In this document: piece by piece, positions 16,937 through 25,290 of the stretch | How positions within the stretch are numbered: the stretch's first letter is position 1 | How the letters are laid out: the number at the start of each line of letters is the position of its first letter | Assembly: GCA_934256595.1 (NCBI GenBank) | Contig: CAKQOW010000007.1 | Coordinates: 1 to 64,000, forward strand | DNA length: 64,000 nucleotides | DNA from: an uncultured Clostridia bacterium | GTDB taxonomy: Bacteria > Bacillota > Clostridia > Peptostreptococcales > Anaerovoracaceae | Direction: 5' to 3' | The notes under the pieces: model-generated | The model's input: only the letters and a program-made list of their open reading frames with translations | The model's database searches: none | What the model was told of the DNA's origin: nothing | Position numbers and translations under genes: made by a program

Positions 16937-17872
16937 TTATCTCCAGATTTTTTTAATCATTTCATCAATGGATATCTGAATTCTTTCATCTGATGTTTTT
17001 TCAAGTGATAGAGCAACAGATACAGGATCTGCAAATCCGTCATATGAAAACATATACGGGTCATATTTCCATACTTCAAGCCGGCACTGTTTTTTAATAT
17101 CAACAAGTTCTTTCTCAAATGCAGCAGTATCAAAGCCCGGCGCTGTCGCAAACGTTTTAAAATCATCTGCGCCAAGCATACTTCTGGCCGACAGCGCCGT
17201 ATCTCCTGCAAAAACAACCTCTTCAGGCAGCTTGTTTTTGTCTATATATCCTGCGGTCTTTACCGGTGACCTCATATATTTTTTCAGTTTTTCATACATA
17301 TCATATTTCGAATGTCTGCCGTAAATAATTCTGTTTACACCATCCTTAGAAAGTGTAAAAAGCCCTGTGTCCTCCAGAATTCTTGCAGCCCTTGTCATAC
17401 TCATTGCAGAGAACGGCAGCTTTTTTCTTGCTTCCGTAATATACAGCTGTTCTTTGCTGCTATACAGATATACAAGCGCCAGCATCTGTGCTGAAACCGT
17501 AAGTTTTTCTACCTGCTGTTTGTATTTTTCACTGTCTGCATTAAGCAGTGCAGCCATAAACGGCAAGTATACCTGTCTGTCTGACACAAAAGGAATTCTG
17601 TTTTCTATAAGGCTTTTTCGTCTTGTCACCGAAATCCCATTCAGCCACAGTACCACGGGCATATTTTCAATTTCCTGTATCTTTAAAATCTGTTTTTTCA
17701 GACTCTGAATATATGGCAGCTCGCCTTTAGGTTTTAACATTATGCAATCTATACCATCTATTACAGCCTTGTTAAAATAATATCCTGCTGAAATATAAAG
17801 CGGAAGAAACTCAGTTTTGTTCCATTCTCTGTATTCAGCTTTCATTCCCATAACATCACATAAGATATCCAT
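16937..17872 (-). CDS. Winged-helix regulator, probable AbiEi-like antitoxin
   Basis: 311 residues from the ATG at 17872 with GAGGTG just upstream; an ATG 12 nt earlier overlaps that site. Residues ~125-195 look like a winged helix (QMLALVYLYSS, then LPFSAMSMTRAARILEDTGLF with a wing). The C-terminal half contains LPEEVVFAGDTALSARSML, resembling the second domain of AbiEi-type antitoxins, which represses its own promoter. The promoter upstream carries an inverted repeat in its spacer, which fits self-repression. No other annotation is recognised. Confidence 0.55.
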   Translation of the reverse strand: MDILCDVMGMKAEYREWNKTEFLPLYISAGYYFNKAVIDGIDCIMLKPKGELPYIQSLKKQILKIQEIENMPVVLWLNGISVTRRKSLIENRIPFVSDRQVYLPFMAALLNADSEKYKQQVEKLTVSAQMLALVYLYSSKEQLYITEARKKLPFSAMSMTRAARILEDTGLFTLSKDGVNRIIYGRHSKYDMYEKLKKYMRSPVKTAGYIDKNKLPEEVVFAGDTALSARSMLGADDFKTFATAPGFDTAAFEKELVDIKKQCRLEVWKYDPYMFSYDGFADPVSVALSLEKTSDERIQISIDEMIKKIWR

Positions 17873-17933
17873 AAAGCACCTCATATGCCGGGGCAGAGAC
17901 TGTCCGCCTCCGACAATTTAACTTTTTTATCTT

Positions 17934-17962
17934 ATTTTAACCTTTTGAAAGTTAAATATCAA
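17934..17962 (-). promoter_or_regulatory. Promoter with embedded inverted repeat, likely operator
   Basis: TTGATA (17957-17962) and TAAAAT (17934-17939) with a 17-nt spacer. An inverted repeat, TTTAACCTT at 17936-17944 and AAAGTTAAA at 17948-17956 (8 of 9 matching), fills the spacer and covers part of the -10. Two more TTAAC-type half-sites flank it (17917-17924 and 17966-17976). Confidence 0.6.
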
Positions 17963-17981
17963 TAATTTAAGTTAATTTCAA

Positions 17982-18137
17982 TTACTGTTCATCATCAATC
18001 TCCTCCATAATCTCTGCAAAAGAATTATATGTTTTTTTATCAGAGTCTGCTTTAAGCATTTTTACTTCCTCTATTGCATCTGCTGTTTCTTCATTTACTG
18101 TTTCATATTCAATAATATCTTTCACATCTGTCTGCAT
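17982..18137 (-). CDS. Small RelB/DinJ-like antitoxin fragment or small protein
   Basis: A 51-codon frame not associated with any longer gene. The acidic sequence (NEETADAIEEVK, then DKKTYNSFAEIMEE) looks like the C-terminal half of RelB/DinJ antitoxins, the part that wraps the toxin, while the ribbon-helix-helix DNA-binding half is missing. A strong promoter lies 33 nt upstream, so it is probably transcribed, though only a weak AAGAAAG precedes the ATG. No toxin partner is next to it. Confidence 0.5.
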   Translation of the reverse strand: MQTDVKDIIEYETVNEETADAIEEVKMLKADSDKKTYNSFAEIMEEIDDEQ

Positions 18138-18169
18138 CTTTCTTGCTCTCTTAACAGTTATATATACTG

Positions 18170-18198
18170 ATTATATATAATTATCTTTTATTTGTAAA
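18170..18198 (-). promoter_or_regulatory. Strong promoter ahead of the small RelB-like ORF
   Basis: TTTACA (18193-18198) and TATAAT (18170-18175), spacer 17 nt. The -35 box lies in the gap just after the adhesin stop, so this starts a new transcript. Confidence 0.7.
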
Positions 18199-18207
18199 CA
18201 ATAAGCA

Positions 18208-21200
18208 TCAATTCTGCTTTTTAATTCTATTTGCGATAAATCGTCTTACCAGCATCAGCAGTCCTGCCAGAAGCGTTGCAAGCATAACTGCAATATATGT
18301 CATTACGCCTGTCACATCGCCTGTCTGAGGCACTTTCTCTTTAACCTCTTTATTCTTCTTTGGCTTATCCTTTTCAGGCTTATCAGGCTTGTCAGGGGTA
18401 TCTTCTTCCGGCTCCCTGCTGTTTTCAATGCTGATTACAGTTTTTTCACCGGCACAAGCCTCAAGCTCATATACTGTATCATCTACAATATATCCCTCCG
18501 GTGCTTCTGTCTCGCAGACATAGTATCTGCCTGTTTCAAGGTCTGTAATTCTGACTGTGCCCTGCTCGTCGGAAACCTCATATCTTTCGCCGAAACTCTC
18601 ATTATCGCTCCATATTCTGAACTTCGCTCCTGCCAGCGCCTTGCCGGTTTTGGCATCAACCTTTATAATTTCAAGACTGCCCTTTTTCTTTTCGGGTGTT
18701 CCCGGCACATAAGGCGTATCCTGCGGCTTTTCTCTGTCATTGTAAATATCCCCTGCATTGATATTATCATCCGAATTTATTTTTATCTGCACAGTGTCCG
18801 CGCTTCTGTCCGCTCTTGCGTGAGTCACATTTTTGGTAAATTTAACTTCCAGAGGTGCGCCGCCTGCTATAGCTTTCGGCTCCTGCTCATCAGACAGGCT
18901 CTCATCAGGATATCCGTATGCCGATACTCTCAATTTCCCGTTTCCGGCAAGGCCTACTTTAAACGATGTATCTTTGCTGTCCTTAAACTCTGTTTTTTCT
19001 CCCGCCTCAAGAGTTATCGCCTTTTCTCCGCCGTTTACATCAATCTCGGCCCTGTGCCCGTAAACCTGTCTGCCGTCTTTATCTGTCACTGCTTTAGTCA
19101 CTGCGCCGTCCTCTGTCTCCTCTTCAAAGGTCTCTGGAGTATGGGTAAGCGTAATATCAAGCTTTGACGGACTTTTTCCCGCTGCGGTAAACTGCAGTGC
19201 TTCTATGACCGGCAGCAGCACCGGAGCCTCCGGTTTGTCCTCTGCCTCAAATATCTTCTCAAATGATGCCAGATATCCTGTATATACCGCCTCCGGCACA
19301 TATATGCCCGCTATACCGTCAAGCTCATAGCTATAGGTATTGCCCTCGGTTCTGATTTTAAGTGCTTTTTCTGTTTCCGGCAGTATTACGGTTTTTTCCT
19401 CGCCGTCACGCACAACCAGCTTCACTGTGGTTTTATCCCTATTTTTAGTTATCACCATATTATCTGCTTTGCCGCTCTTATCAAGCGGATATTTACTGCC
19501 GTCAACAGTGATATCAGGCATAGGAATTCTCGTCTTTACATCTATAGTCACAACTGTTCTGCCAACGTTTTCCATAACCGCCCTGCCGCTTACTCCCGCT
19601 TGCTCATAATCAAATTTCAGCGCCTTGTTTTCTGCCTGCTTATCTCCTACCGTGAAATAGAACGGGGTTTCATCAATTACATAGCCCTGCTTTGTTTTGA
19701 TTTCCTTAACATAATACCGGCCCTCCGGCAGCTTTACCTTTAGCAGTCCTCTTCCGTTTTTATCCGCAGTGACCGTATCTACAAGAGTATCTTTTTCTAC
19801 AGATGAAACCGTCTTATCATCTGTTCCTTTTGCTGCCGCCGATATTTTTTCGGCTGTGTATATGCCAAAGACTGCGCCTGCTTCTCTGTTGTAAATTCCG
19901 GAGCCATAGGCTGTTTCAAAGGCCTTGCTTATATCAATTTCAACGCTGCAGGCTTTATTTACCGCTTTAATATCAGTCCATACAAGTCTGGTATTCTGGT
20001 CCTTGTATTTAAGCTCTGCCTCATAGCCCTTGTCATCTGTCACATAGCCCGATGCCGCATCAAGCTCCCTCACTATATATTTACCGAGCGGAAGCTCTTT
20101 TGACTGAGCGTATCCGTTTTCATCTGTAGTTATTACTTCGACAAGTCTTGAAAGAGGATACCTGTTTGTACGGTATACACTTGCAAGCTCCATAACACCG
20201 ACTCCGTTGCCGGAAGAAGCCCTGCCGCAGTAAAGCTTTGCAGTATATCCGTCCGAATAGGTTATCTCCACAGGACTTTTCTCGTCTTTGTCTGAAATTA
20301 TTTCAATTGTGTAATATACAGGCTCTTTGCTGCCTCCGTTGTATCTTGCGGTAGCCGTAATGCCGCCTGCAGGTGTAAATACCTCCTGCTGATTATCATA
20401 GCTGAGGTTTTTAAACCAGTCTAAAGCGGTCACAGAGCTTCCGCCCTCTCCGTCGGTGCTCCTTATTTTAATCTCCGGCACTGTGGTTTCCCAACCTGTT
20501 TTTACCGCCGCCGCAGGTATGGTTATATCCGCCTTGAGCCTGCCGCCGAAGCAGTACATCTGTGTTTTGACCTTATCTCTCGTCATAAAGTATACAGGCG
20601 CCTTTGGCTCTGAAGCAGTGAATACTGTTTTTGCGCCGTCAGTTTTCACAGTATAGCCTGCGCCGCAGCTTACAGCAGGCGTGCCTCCCTGCGATGTTAT
20701 CTCAGTCACCGCTTCTGCTTCCGCCAGCTTTGCCGAAAGCTCAAAGCCGTCCCACATAAATGTATAATCCTCTTCACTCTGCTCTCTGTTTGTGTATGAC
20801 ACATCATATATCTCTACAAGAGCTGTCCGGAAATTGCCGTTTTCATCGCACTGCACATAGCTTCCGTCCTCAAGAAGCACGCTGTAGAAAACCTCGCCTG
20901 TCTGTTCATCTGTCCCGGAGGTTATTACAAAGTTTCCTGCTTCATTTACCGCTCTTGCCGCTGCTCCTTGTGAAAAATCAACAGTGTTTCCGTTCCAGTC
21001 TGTACCCTCGCTTCCGTCTGCCTCATATACAAAGCTTCTGTACGAGAAGTCGAGAAGATTTTCGCCCGGCGCTCCCCACGACTCATTTGCCACCCTGCTG
21101 CCTGCTATGTACTGCTCCGGCTCTGTCGTGTTTATCACTGCCGCGCCGCCTTTTTTTGAAACGGTGGCTTTCATAATCTGCAGATCCGTAAGGCTTATGC

Positions 21201-24200
21201 CTCCCGCCTGATATTTAAGTTTAACCGCCACATCATACCTGTATGAAAACTCCTCGTCCTCCTGCTCATACACATAGGAATACTCCGTATCTTTCTGCTC
21301 CGGCGTAACATAGACGCTGCGCTTCACATTGCCCTCTGAGGCCTGACGCTCCAGCATATACCAGAGCTTAGCGCCGCTGCTGTGCTCAAGGCTTCCTGTT
21401 TCATATACATCGGCGTTATATATTTTTTCAAGAAGCCCCTTTACTTCCTCAATGCCGTTTGCTTCATGGGTGCTCTTTGAAACAGGGATTACGATTTTTT
21501 CGTCTGTTTCTGCATCATATATATCGGCTCCGTCATTGCCGTCTGCAAGAAGTGTATCCTCCGCCGCGAATATGCCGAATACCGCGCCTGCAAGTTTCTT
21601 CGCTCCGTCATATACAGGCTGCATAAGCTCTCTGCCCGAATCAATAACCTTTTTCCAGCCGGTGAACATTTCTCCCTCTTTGTCAATCCTTATTACTCCC
21701 TTGGCCTGACTGTTTGCTATGCTTACCGCCTGATAGAATATTTCATAAGGACAGCTGCTGCTTTTGTATGACGGATCCGCCTCATATATGTTACCGTCAC
21801 TGTCAACCATCTGACCGAAGTTTCCGTCCTCGTGGATATTCTGCTTATTCACATCAAATGTATAGTATCTGACAGGGATTTCGCCCTCGCCTATATAGTA
21901 TCCCTCCGGCACTGCAAATTCCTCTATTCTGTAGGTGCCGAATTTAAGCATATACGGTATAACTATATAGCCGTTTTCATCACATTCAAATTCATCGTTG
22001 TTTCCTGTTTTATCATTTACAGATGCTGCATTCGGGAGCAGTCTGCCGTAGTTTTCAGATGAGGTAATATCCGAAAGAAGTTTGTTTCCCATATATCTTA
22101 TGCGGAACTTGGTACCGCCTGCAAAGCTTACGGTTTTGCCTGTTTCCTCATCGGTTTTGACTATTTTAATTCTGTTTTCAATCTTTTTATCTCTGATATC
22201 ATAATCATATCTGTTGTCAAATCTGCCGTCCTCTGAATAGGCTCCGCTGTGCTCGCCTATAACTACCGTGAATTTTTCGGGCACAAAGGAAGCATCGTCC
22301 GGCGCGGTCTCCTCCATGTAGTATTCGCCGTACGGAACATCAAGTATCATCAAAGCGCCGTTTGAGCCGATTTTCATTTCAGTGCCCTGATTATCAATCC
22401 CCGTATTATCCCTGAGCGCTCTGTATACTGCTGTGCCGTCTGCAAGGTCGGATTCTTTTTTGAAGCGTATATATTTTGCAGACTCGTATCCGTTTTTCAG
22501 ATAGAGCTTCCAGCGGGAGTCTGTTGATTTTCTCTTGCCTCCGCCCAGAGGCACATCGTCAAATACGTTTTCGTCCTCAAGGGATTTACTTAAAGTGATT
22601 TTGCCTCTGTAGCAGTCGTTTACAAAGACCTCTTCATTAAACTGTATCGGGTTTTCTGCTTCCGCCTCTGCAATGCCGCCTGATATATCAAGTGTGGTTT
22701 TGTCCGCTCTGCATTTTACATCGTAGCACACCTCGGACCAGCAGGCAGGCTCGCCTGTGCATTTCTGTGAATTGTCACTATATGCTTTGTAGGAAACCGT
22801 ATAGGTTCTGATGCCGCTGTCAGGCTGCACAAACCTTCCGTCCGGCACCTCTTCTCTTATGGTATATGTAACTTCTCCTGTCCACTCTGTGTGAACCGGT
22901 GTAACAATACAGTGGACACCGTCCTCCGTACTGTGGGTATATGCGCCCGACTCTGTCATATTAAGATCCTCTTCCGACTCCCACGGTTTATCTCTGAGAA
23001 TTTCCTGCTCACCGCTGTCATTAAGGGTTACACTGTCTACAGCCTCACCGTTCCGATAAAGGGTGTATGTTGCGCCAAGAGAGGCATCGCCCATTCCCGT
23101 ATGAACATCTCCGTCCCAGCCCGGATTTTTATCCTGCTTGCTTACAGGAAACTCAAACTCCGGAAAATATTCCGGCACGCCGCGCTCCGTTTCCTCAGGC
23201 GGCTGCTTTTCTTCACCGGATTTAAGGGATATATAGAAGTACTGCGGATTGCAGGAGCCTGTAACTATGGTCTGGCAGTGGTTCGGCCATCCGCCGGAGC
23301 CTGAATTCCAGTACCAGAAAAGCAGATTGTTTTTAACGGCGCCCGTACCTGCATCAAACACTCTTTCGATTATAAATACCGTATCCTCAGGCGGTCTGTC
23401 CTCGCTGTCCTTTCCGCTCCAGCTTATCCTGTACTGCAGTGCGCCTGTATCTGATCTGACAGGCTCTATCTCAAGGCTGTTTTTATTTTTGCCCTTAACT
23501 ATGTTCACCGCTCTGTACTCGTCTTTAAGCTTATCCTTTGCAACGGGGTATTTGCCGTTATCCCTTATAACGGCAGACCATACGGCTGTCGGCTCTCCGG
23601 CCTGATCCTTTTCCTGCACCAGCGTTATTTCTTCAGGCTTTGATTTTTCGGTGCCTTTAAGTCCTGAAGCAATACTTCCGTGCGACTTTACTGCCTCTGC
23701 CATAAACTTGTATATATCATAGGCTCCCTGCCCTTTGAGAAAGTTTGAATAGTGATATATGCTTACAGGGTTTCCCGACAGATAGCACAGCTCCTTGTGA
23801 ACTCTGCTTCCCGATACAGTCCTGTAGTTGTAATCCATATCTGCCGTCCTGTAGCCCTGCTGTATCTCCCATACAAGCATCTGAGTGGCAAGATACCAGT
23901 CGTCTCTGTTGTATCTGTCACAGGTTTTCCGGTACCACTTTGACTGAGTGAAAAGCGTATCCTTCGTATCGGTTATGCTTTTGCCCGACTGCCAGCCGTA
24001 CAGCAGCGCAAGCTGTATGTTTTTCTGCTGTGATTTGCTTAGCCCTTTGTAAAATGATATGCTGCCTTCTCCGGTCAGCGCCTTCATGTTCAGCGTTTCA
24101 TTGCTGTATACTCCATGCTCTATGCAGTAGCCCCTGTAGGAACTTCCGCCCTGCGTTATTAAAAATGATCTCTTGGGCGAAGTGTTTTCATTGTCAAGTA

Positions 24201-24417
24201 TGATTTTTCGCCTTGAGCCGTCGGAGTTGTACTGATATACCTGTATATAGTACTGCCTGTCATAATGATAGGTTCTGCCATAGGCGTCATACAGCACTCC
24301 TCCCTCTTTGAATTTTGCCGTCTGACTGCTGTTTAAATCGGCAAACGCCTGCGCCGGCAGCATTGCCGCAAGCATTATGCATATGAGCAGCAGACTTATT
24401 GTCTTCCTTAAACTCAT
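18208..24417 (-). CDS. Giant sortase-anchored thioester adhesin with SpaA/Cna-B repeats
   Basis: A 2069-residue surface protein. Residues 1-26 are a signal peptide. The N-terminal thioester domain has Cys98 in YCIEHG and Gln179 in ATQMLVWEI, the pair that forms an internal thioester able to bond covalently to host amines. Many SpaA/Cna-B-like beta-sandwich units follow (for example LEVPYGEYY-type ends DVPYGEYYMEETAP, ELPLGKYIVRELDA, KLPEGRYYVKEIKT, DLETGRYYVCETEAPEG). The C-terminus has VPQTG at 2029-2033, a membrane segment and a basic tail, a sortase signal. No sortase gene is in the window. Expression seems to be gated by a leader terminator. Confidence 0.9.
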   Translation of the reverse strand: MSLRKTISLLLICIMLAAMLPAQAFADLNSSQTAKFKEGGVLYDAYGRTYHYDRQYYIQVYQYNSDGSRRKIILDNENTSPKRSFLITQGGSSYRGYCIEHGVYSNETLNMKALTGEGSISFYKGLSKSQQKNIQLALLYGWQSGKSITDTKDTLFTQSKWYRKTCDRYNRDDWYLATQMLVWEIQQGYRTADMDYNYRTVSGSRVHKELCYLSGNPVSIYHYSNFLKGQGAYDIYKFMAEAVKSHGSIASGLKGTEKSKPEEITLVQEKDQAGEPTAVWSAVIRDNGKYPVAKDKLKDEYRAVNIVKGKNKNSLEIEPVRSDTGALQYRISWSGKDSEDRPPEDTVFIIERVFDAGTGAVKNNLLFWYWNSGSGGWPNHCQTIVTGSCNPQYFYISLKSGEEKQPPEETERGVPEYFPEFEFPVSKQDKNPGWDGDVHTGMGDASLGATYTLYRNGEAVDSVTLNDSGEQEILRDKPWESEEDLNMTESGAYTHSTEDGVHCIVTPVHTEWTGEVTYTIREEVPDGRFVQPDSGIRTYTVSYKAYSDNSQKCTGEPACWSEVCYDVKCRADKTTLDISGGIAEAEAENPIQFNEEVFVNDCYRGKITLSKSLEDENVFDDVPLGGGKRKSTDSRWKLYLKNGYESAKYIRFKKESDLADGTAVYRALRDNTGIDNQGTEMKIGSNGALMILDVPYGEYYMEETAPDDASFVPEKFTVVIGEHSGAYSEDGRFDNRYDYDIRDKKIENRIKIVKTDEETGKTVSFAGGTKFRIRYMGNKLLSDITSSENYGRLLPNAASVNDKTGNNDEFECDENGYIVIPYMLKFGTYRIEEFAVPEGYYIGEGEIPVRYYTFDVNKQNIHEDGNFGQMVDSDGNIYEADPSYKSSSCPYEIFYQAVSIANSQAKGVIRIDKEGEMFTGWKKVIDSGRELMQPVYDGAKKLAGAVFGIFAAEDTLLADGNDGADIYDAETDEKIVIPVSKSTHEANGIEEVKGLLEKIYNADVYETGSLEHSSGAKLWYMLERQASEGNVKRSVYVTPEQKDTEYSYVYEQEDEEFSYRYDVAVKLKYQAGGISLTDLQIMKATVSKKGGAAVINTTEPEQYIAGSRVANESWGAPGENLLDFSYRSFVYEADGSEGTDWNGNTVDFSQGAAARAVNEAGNFVITSGTDEQTGEVFYSVLLEDGSYVQCDENGNFRTALVEIYDVSYTNREQSEEDYTFMWDGFELSAKLAEAEAVTEITSQGGTPAVSCGAGYTVKTDGAKTVFTASEPKAPVYFMTRDKVKTQMYCFGGRLKADITIPAAAVKTGWETTVPEIKIRSTDGEGGSSVTALDWFKNLSYDNQQEVFTPAGGITATARYNGGSKEPVYYTIEIISDKDEKSPVEITYSDGYTAKLYCGRASSGNGVGVMELASVYRTNRYPLSRLVEVITTDENGYAQSKELPLGKYIVRELDAASGYVTDDKGYEAELKYKDQNTRLVWTDIKAVNKACSVEIDISKAFETAYGSGIYNREAGAVFGIYTAEKISAAAKGTDDKTVSSVEKDTLVDTVTADKNGRGLLKVKLPEGRYYVKEIKTKQGYVIDETPFYFTVGDKQAENKALKFDYEQAGVSGRAVMENVGRTVVTIDVKTRIPMPDITVDGSKYPLDKSGKADNMVITKNRDKTTVKLVVRDGEEKTVILPETEKALKIRTEGNTYSYELDGIAGIYVPEAVYTGYLASFEKIFEAEDKPEAPVLLPVIEALQFTAAGKSPSKLDITLTHTPETFEEETEDGAVTKAVTDKDGRQVYGHRAEIDVNGGEKAITLEAGEKTEFKDSKDTSFKVGLAGNGKLRVSAYGYPDESLSDEQEPKAIAGGAPLEVKFTKNVTHARADRSADTVQIKINSDDNINAGDIYNDREKPQDTPYVPGTPEKKKGSLEIIKVDAKTGKALAGAKFRIWSDNESFGERYEVSDEQGTVRITDLETGRYYVCETEAPEGYIVDDTVYELEACAGEKTVISIENSREPEEDTPDKPDKPEKDKPKKNKEVKEKVPQTGDVTGVMTYIAVMLATLLAGLLMLVRRFIANRIKKQN

Positions 24418-24446
24418 TTTGTTTTCTCCTTTCTTTTTTGCAGCAC

Positions 24447-24473
24447 AAAAAAGAGAAGTGCAAGCACTTCTCT
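24447..24473 (-). terminator. Intrinsic terminator inside the adhesin leader
   Basis: A perfect 10-bp stem, AGAGAAGTGC with GCACTTCTCT, 2-nt closing AA/TT, followed on the minus strand by TTTTTT. It lies between the predicted adhesin promoter and its ribosome binding site, so it would stop adhesin transcripts unless read through. Confidence 0.8.
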
Positions 24474-24534
24474 TAATCTCTGCTTTTTATTAAGTTAATA
24501 CTGTATGCGTCTGCATACATTTTTCGACAGTACC

Positions 24535-24563
24535 ATTTTAGCATACCCCGTTTTTACTGTCAA
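24535..24563 (-). promoter_or_regulatory. Promoter of the adhesin gene
   Basis: TTGACA (24558-24563) and TAAAAT (24535-24540) with a 17-nt spacer. Predicted start near 24528. The first 45 nt of leader can fold as GTATGC/GCATAC, which competes with an outer TACTG/CAGTA pairing. Confidence 0.7.
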
Positions 24564-24678
24564 TTCCATTTTTTTATTTTTTTACTATAGTTTCAAACCA
24601 TTGCTTTTTGAACGTTTAAAGGCAAACACTTGACAAAAAACGAGATTTAAAATCGGGCAAAAAAAGTCTGCATCTTTT

Positions 24679-25248
24679 TTACCTTAAAATCCCCTCAAGC
24701 TGCTTTGCAATGTATTCTGCCAGAAATTCATGGGCTGCTGCTGTAGGATGAATACCGTCACTGTACGCCTCCTCTGCTGCAATTCCGCTGTTTTTAAATG
24801 CGTTCTGTGTATCAATTATACTGCAGCCCTCAAGGGTCCTGAGCCTCTCTGCAAACGCCTCCAGCGTCTGATTTAATTCCGTATAATCTGCCGGAACCCA
24901 CATACGCTCCGCCATAGCAGGATATGTAAGCAGCGGAGTCAGTAAAATCATCTGCATGCTGTCAAGCTGCGCAGCCTTTGCCATTATCCTTTTGATATTA
25001 TCAAAGGCCTGCTCTGCAGATTTCCCCCCTATAAAGTCATTGGTGCCTGTAAGCAGCAGGCATACATCAGGTCTGTGAGCTGTGACATCGCTGTCAAACC
25101 GCTGATATATTCCGTCCGTGGTGTCCCCGTTTATTCCTTTGTTGATTGTTTCATATCCGTAACGGCTCCTTAAAAGCCCTGTAAAGCACTGGCTTCTTTT
25201 GAGAGGAAATCCGTTTACTATGCTGTTGCCTATACATACTATCTTCAT
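24679..25248 (-). CDS. SGNH/GDSL-type esterase or lipase
   Basis: A 189-residue SGNH hydrolase. Block I is IGNSIVNG with catalytic Ser9, block II has GINGDTT, block III is LLLTGTNDF with the oxyanion Asn, and block V is DGIHPTAAAH with the catalytic Asp and His. No signal peptide, so it is intracellular. Substrate is unknown; relatives act as acyl-CoA thioesterase/lysophospholipase or carbohydrate esterases. It follows aspartate kinase by 42 nt, with a hairpin between. Confidence 0.85.
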   Translation of the reverse strand: MKIVCIGNSIVNGFPLKRSQCFTGLLRSRYGYETINKGINGDTTDGIYQRFDSDVTAHRPDVCLLLTGTNDFIGGKSAEQAFDNIKRIMAKAAQLDSMQMILLTPLLTYPAMAERMWVPADYTELNQTLEAFAERLRTLEGCSIIDTQNAFKNSGIAAEEAYSDGIHPTAAAHEFLAEYIAKQLEGILR

Positions 25249-25263
25249 TTTATCATTTAAAGA

Positions 25264-25281
25264 GGGAGCATCTTCGCTCCC
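25264..25281 (-). terminator. Hairpin between aspartate kinase and SGNH genes
   Basis: GGGAGC/GCTCCC with a 6-nt loop, followed by CTCTTTAAATG on the minus strand. The T-run is poor, so it may be a partial terminator or a processing/stability element. Confidence 0.4.
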
Positions 25282-25290
25282 CCGTTTCTC

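Noticed and set aside
24445..24530. c-di-GMP riboswitch in the adhesin leader
   Set aside because: Tempting because of nearby c-di-GMP genes, but neither the class I nor class II conserved core was seen.
24629..24634. TTGACA on the plus strand
   Set aside because: No -10 box at 16-18 nt and no plus-strand gene follows.
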